DNA of 64,000 bases from CAVQCA01 sp963763115 (GTDB lineage: Bacteria; Pseudomonadota; Gammaproteobacteria; UBA9214), in the NCBI GenBank assembly GCA_963763115.1, contig CAVXNM010000028.1, positions 1 through 64,000 on the forward strand. The letters are read 5' to 3'. This document shows positions 60,374-64,000 of the stretch, one piece after another. The number at the start of each line of letters is the position of its first letter. The first letter of the stretch is position 1. The notes under the pieces are model-generated. The model saw only the letters and a list, made by a program, of their open reading frames with translations, was not told where the DNA came from and made no database searches. Both the position numbers and the translations under genes were made by a program.

Positions 60374-60868
60374 TCATGATTCCCGGGTTATTTGTTCCAG
60401 TTTGGCGACCACGTCGCGGAAGGTTTCCTCGTTGCGTTCGTTGAGCTCCATCAGGGCGCGGTGAGCCTTGAGCAGGGTGTGTGACAGGGATTCCCTGTCC
60501 ACTTCCCTGCGGGGCAGTTCCTGTTCACCGCCGGCCGGTACGGGGGCCCTGGATACGATGTCGAAGACCTCGTCCAGCGCCATGCTGGTCAGCACCGCGT
60601 TGATATCCGGGCGGTCTGATACGATGGTGACCTGCGGGGCTCCCTGGTTCTGCATCTCCCTGGCGATCCGGACCAGAAGTCCGAGATTGGTGCTGTCGAT
60701 GCAGTCGGTTGCGGTCAGGTCGATGACGAAACCCTCAGGCGTCGGACCCGCGAACAAGGCCTCCAGGAAGCGGTCCAGGGAGTGGCCCAGGGTGTAACGG
60801 ATATCGCCGACGAAGCGCAGCACATGGATCCCGTCATGGCTGGCGTGGAGGATCTTCCCGTTTTCCAT
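60374..60868 (-). CDS. STAS-domain protein (anti-anti-sigma-like)
   Basis: A 164-aa protein with one STAS domain (about 8-105). The regulatory Ser is in DLTATDCIDSTNLGLL, matching the phosphorylated Ser of SpoIIAA-like and HsbA-like antagonists. A C-terminal helical tail (about 125-164) is extra. It lies 3 bases after the PP2C response regulator, whose phosphatase domain may dephosphorylate this Ser, as in HsbR/HsbA of Pseudomonas. Confidence 0.85.
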   Translation of the reverse strand: MENGKILHASHDGIHVLRFVGDIRYTLGHSLDRFLEALFAGPTPEGFVIDLTATDCIDSTNLGLLVRIAREMQNQGAPQVTIVSDRPDINAVLTSMALDEVFDIVSRAPVPAGGEQELPRREVDRESLSHTLLKAHRALMELNERNEETFRDVVAKLEQITRES

Positions 60869-60871
60869 CGT

Positions 60872-62050
60872 TCAGTGCCTGGTGATTACCATGATGGCGA
60901 TGTCGTCCGGCAGATGCTTGTCGGCGAGCACCTCCAGACCCACGGTCATTTCCCTGAGATCGAGACCCGTGCCCTCCAGTGAGCGGGAGAGCAGTTCGCC
61001 GTAGCGCTTTTGCAGTGCTTCCGCGGGCATCAGTTCCAGTATCCCGTCTGAAACCATCATCAGGTCGAACGCCGCCGGCAGGTCGAGCTGACCGAGCGTG
61101 AATTCCGTGTCGTAGAACATCCCGATCGGGCGTCCCCGGTACTCGAGTGCGCGCACTTCCTGCCCGTCGTTCAGCAGCGGGTAGGGAAACTGACCCGCGT
61201 TGCTGCAGAGCAGGGTGTTCTCCGCCTTGTCGATCACGCCGTAGAACATGGTGAGGTGTTTGTCGAGGTTCTGTCGGTAGACGTCGCGATTGAGGCGCAT
61301 AAGGACTTCCTGCGGCTGGAGTATGGTTTTATCGCCCGACTGCCACAAGGCTTCGCGGTACTGGGTCATGAGGGTGTTGATCATCACGGTCACGAAAGCC
61401 GATGCCGCCCCGTGCCCGGAAACATCCGTCATGTAGAAGCCAATATGACGATCGTCGATGGGGAAGTAGTCGACGAAGTCGCCGCTGAGATACATGGAAG
61501 GAAACAGCCGCCGCCTGAAAGTATAGACGCCGAAACACTTGTTGTCCTCCGGTAGCATCTGCAGCTGGATCCTGCGTCCCGCTTCCTCATCTTCCTGGAG
61601 CTGCTCCAGGGTGCGTGTCAGTTCCTGATTCAGGGTTTCCAGATTTTCGCGGTATTCCCGGTTCTGGCGCAGCAGTTCCGCGTGATCGAGGACGCGGCGT
61701 ACGGCGCTTTCCAGCACCGCCATGTCGTGGATGGGTTTGGTGATGTAATCCCAGGCGCCGCGTTTCAGCGCCTGCACGGCGTAATTCAGCAGACTGACGC
61801 CGGACACCACGATAACCGGGGTTTCCGGCGATTCGGCGGTGATGGTGGACAGGACTTCCAGTCCGTCCATCCCCGGCAGGCGCAGGTCGCACAACACCAC
61901 ATCCGGGTGTTCACGCCGGAAAGTCTCGATGCCCGAGGGGCCGTCGCTGGCCTCCAGCATGGTGAAGCCGCTGTCAGAGAGATAGGCCACGATCCCCCTG
62001 CGAATCGGTGATTCGTCTTCGATAGTCAGGATTTTAGCGGCTTCCGCCAT
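60872..62050 (-). CDS. Response regulator with PP2C (SpoIIE-type) phosphatase domain
   Basis: A 392-aa protein. The receiver domain (about 6-120) has acidic residues EDE at 11-13, phosphoacceptor Asp55 in LCDLRLPGMDG and the Lys in YITKPIH. A coiled-coil linker (about 130-165) leads to a PP2C/SpoIIE domain with SGDFVDYFPID, FYMTDVSGHGAASAF and SDGILELMPAE (metal-binding Asp residues). The first Met of the open frame is at 62077; 62050 removes a non-conserved leader. It is placed between the kinase and the STAS gene. Confidence 0.88.
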   Translation of the reverse strand: MAEAAKILTIEDESPIRRGIVAYLSDSGFTMLEASDGPSGIETFRREHPDVVLCDLRLPGMDGLEVLSTITAESPETPVIVVSGVSLLNYAVQALKRGAWDYITKPIHDMAVLESAVRRVLDHAELLRQNREYRENLETLNQELTRTLEQLQEDEEAGRRIQLQMLPEDNKCFGVYTFRRRLFPSMYLSGDFVDYFPIDDRHIGFYMTDVSGHGAASAFVTVMINTLMTQYREALWQSGDKTILQPQEVLMRLNRDVYRQNLDKHLTMFYGVIDKAENTLLCSNAGQFPYPLLNDGQEVRALEYRGRPIGMFYDTEFTLGQLDLPAAFDLMMVSDGILELMPAEALQKRYGELLSRSLEGTGLDLREMTVGLEVLADKHLPDDIAIMVITRH

Positions 62051-62302
62051 GGCAATGCCCTGTGAACGTTGTGGCAAACCTGATCGATTTTTACCGGTAT
62101 CGCTTTTGCATTCCGGGGATGGTTAGCTGCAGGCGGTCTTCACACGGACGGAGTGGGGGATTGGAACGGCAGTGACTGTAGTAACAGGGAACCGGTACGG
62201 GTTTCCGCTTGCGCCAATGTTCGATCATGGTGATAGATCAATCAGGCTCTCCTCTGAACTGCAGTCAAGTATACCTATCCTTGACCGCTGAGGGATACGC
62301 CT

Positions 62303-64000
62303 TCAGTGCGGTTTCCTCCCGAGAGGCAGGCGCATGATGAAACAGGTCCCCTGGCCCGGTGCGGAGTTGACATCGATGGTGCCTTTGTGCTGTTCGGTGA
62401 CGATGAAATAGGACACCGACAGTCCCAGTCCCGTCCCCGCGCCGACCGCCTTGGTGGTGAAAAAAGGTTCGAATACCCGACGGCGTGTGGGTTCGTCCAT
62501 GCCGGGTCCGTTATCCTCGACTTCGATGCGGGCATAGTCGTTTTCCTTGCGGGTGCGCAGGGTTATCCGGTGCGGCAGGGAGCCGCCATCCATGGCCATG
62601 GCCTGTGCGGCGTTCTTGACCAGATTGAGGAGCACCTGCTCGATCTCCATCGGTTCGCAGATCACCGTATCCAGCTCCGGATCCAGATCGCGCACGATTT
62701 CGATGTGTCTGAAGTCGTACTTCTTTTTCAGGTCATAGTCATTGGCGGCCAGCCTCACGGCCGTATCCAGTATCTCTTCTATCCGGGCCGGCTGGAACTC
62801 GGAGGTCGTGCTGCGGCTGAAGGCCAGCATGTCGGCGATGATGCGGCTGGCGCGGCTGGATGCCTGGCGTATGGATTCGACGAATTCCAGGATGCCGCGT
62901 TCTTCCAGGTAGCGATAAACGAGCTGCAGATCCACGCCCAGCGATTCGGCCACCTGGCGGTTGGCTTCAAGATCCGCGGTAAGCCGGCGCTGGATGTTCT
63001 GGCTGCTCTGCAATACCCCGCTCAGCGGGTTGTTGATTTCATGCGCCATGCCGGCGGCGAGCCCGCCGACGGACATCATCTTTTCGGTCTGCACCATCAT
63101 CTGCTCGATGCGTACCCGATCGGTGATATCGTCGACCCGTATCACCGCGCCCACCGCGCCGTTGGTCGCCAGAGGATAGACCATGACGTCCGCGTAGCGC
63201 GTTTCACCGTCCCTGTCGGTGACCAGGCTGAGCCGCTCCGTGCTGATCTGGCCATGGGAGCGCATCGACTCCTGCAGGTTGCCCAGCTGGGACTCGAGTT
63301 CGGGAAACAGCGCTCCGAATGGCTGGCCGACGGCCTGATCTGTCGGCACGCCGGTGGCCTGCTCGGCGCTCTGGTTCCACTCTGTGACCCGTCCCTCGAT
63401 ATCCACGCCGACCAGAACGGATGGCATGGAATCAATGATATTCTTCAGATAGGAGCGCATACGCTGCAACTCCTGATCAAATTGCACGCGTTCTGAAATA
63501 TCGACGATGGAAGCGAGAATATGGGTCTGGTGGTCGGTCTCCACCGGGCTCAGGCCGATTTCGACGGGAAACTCGCTGCCGTCCTTCCTGAGACCGAACA
63601 GATTGCGCCCGAGTCCCATGGCTCTGGCGCGGTGCTCGTCCAGAAAACGGTTGCGGTATTCGTCGTGCCGGCCACGCAGGCGTTCGGGAATCAGCATTTC
63701 GACCGGCTGCCCGAGCAGTTCGTCCCTCCGGTAACCGAAGTATTTTTCCAGCTGCGAGTTGACGAGGACGATGCGACCCGAAGTATCCACCATCACGATA
63801 CCGTTGGGCGCCGACTCGACGACCAGGCGGAAGAGTTTTTCCGCGCGCTCGCGCTGGGTGATGTCCTCGATTTCTCCCACCACCATCAGCGGTTGCCCAT
63901 CGGCATCCCGGACCAGTCCGGCGCGCGCGCGGACGGTGATAATGGTGTCATCCTTGCGCACGTAGTGCTTCTCCAGATCGCAGCTGCCAATGCGGCCCTC
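62303..64000 (-). CDS. PAS-domain sensor histidine kinase, N-terminus cut by the window end
   Basis: At least 565 residues; the frame is open to the right edge. From the visible N-terminal side: a PAC end (ITVRARAGLVRDADGQPLMVVGEIEDI), a PAS (NGIVMVDTSGRIVLVNSQLEKYFGY), a second PAS (SVLVGVDIEGRVTEWNQ), then HisKA with phospho-His in GMAHEINNPLSG and HATPase with NLVKNAAQAM, DNGPGMD and GTGLGLSVSYFI. No membrane helix is seen in the part present. It is 225 bases upstream of the response regulator and may phosphorylate it. Confidence 0.92.
   Translation of the reverse strand, partial: EGRIGSCDLEKHYVRKDDTIITVRARAGLVRDADGQPLMVVGEIEDITQRERAEKLFRLVVESAPNGIVMVDTSGRIVLVNSQLEKYFGYRRDELLGQPVEMLIPERLRGRHDEYRNRFLDEHRARAMGLGRNLFGLRKDGSEFPVEIGLSPVETDHQTHILASIVDISERVQFDQELQRMRSYLKNIIDSMPSVLVGVDIEGRVTEWNQSAEQATGVPTDQAVGQPFGALFPELESQLGNLQESMRSHGQISTERLSLVTDRDGETRYADVMVYPLATNGAVGAVIRVDDITDRVRIEQMMVQTEKMMSVGGLAAGMAHEINNPLSGVLQSSQNIQRRLTADLEANRQVAESLGVDLQLVYRYLEERGILEFVESIRQASSRASRIIADMLAFSRSTTSEFQPARIEEILDTAVRLAANDYDLKKKYDFRHIEIVRDLDPELDTVICEPMEIEQVLLNLVKNAAQAMAMDGGSLPHRITLRTRKENDYARIEVEDNGPGMDEPTRRRVFEPFFTTKAVGAGTGLGLSVSYFIVTEQHKGTIDVNSAPGQGTCFIMRLPLGRKPH

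Noticed and set aside
62465..62485. GGTTCGAATACCC, resembling a tRNA T-loop
   Set aside because: It lies inside the histidine kinase coding sequence and no cloverleaf can be built around it.

Overview
This window reads as a chromosomal segment of a GC-rich gammaproteobacterium. The left end carries the typical gammaproteobacterial fatty-acid synthesis order (fabH-fabD-fabG-acpP-fabF) followed by pabB, pabC, mltG, tmk, holB, a PilZ gene and tatD. A nitrite and NO respiration region, an sNOR-type NO reductase, arsenic genes and pta-ackA suggest a facultatively anaerobic denitrifier, perhaps a chemolithotroph. The lineage is inferred from gene order and protein resemblance only.

Layout: (1) 1-11255, plus strand: fab cluster, folate branch genes, then the mltG-tmk-holB-pilZ-tatD run. 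(2) 11353-19383, minus strand: a beta-oxidation cluster (fadE, fadI-like, fadJ-like, acyl-CoA synthetase, YciA-like thioesterase). (3) 20028-28231, plus strand: a Dnr/Fnr-type regulator, then a cluster behind a perfect FNR/DNR-type palindrome. It holds a small membrane protein, a CuA subunit II (NorS-like), a B-type heme-copper subunit I with Gln at the active-site Tyr position (NorY-like), heme O synthase, SCO1/SenC, a cytochrome b-ferredoxin-MvhD fusion, an anchored protein of unknown function and a hemerythrin. (4) 28674-39873: cytochrome cd1 nitrite reductase and heme d1 genes on the minus strand (nirI/nosR-like, nirS, nirC, nirF, nirDL, nirG, nirH, nirJ, and separately nirN), interrupted by a CsgG-like lipoprotein gene on the plus strand. 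Two further DNR-type boxes precede nirS and nirI. Together (3) and (4) give nitrite to NO to N2O; nirE, needed for siroheme synthesis, is not in the window. (5) 40780-44786: a Pho-box-like site, pstS with a broken signal-peptide frame, pstC, pstA and a 5'-truncated second pstS, but no pstB or phoU. (6) 44773-49374: a Fic-like gene, small and decayed genes, a HAD hydrolase, arsR-arsI-arsC, and a decayed second copy of the Fic-like gene. (7) 49475-53831: an RND efflux pair separated by a miniature inverted-repeat element. (8) 54198-60368: pta-ackA-MFS transporter and a solute-binding lipoprotein. (9) 60374-64000, minus strand: a PAS histidine kinase (cut by the window end), a response regulator with PP2C-type phosphatase, and a STAS protein.

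Intergenic DNA is rich in dispersed repeats: a family built on CACCGC..AGACGCAAAG arms, a CACGGAA/TTCCGTG family, a REP-like hairpin, and two 166-167 bp elements sharing the terminal inverted repeat TAGGAGCCTGTCSGA. Single-base frame breaks occur in fabF (two, compensating), the fadI-like gene and pstS. They may be sequence errors or true lesions. No tRNA, rRNA, CRISPR array, insertion sequence with a transposase, or prophage gene was recognised.
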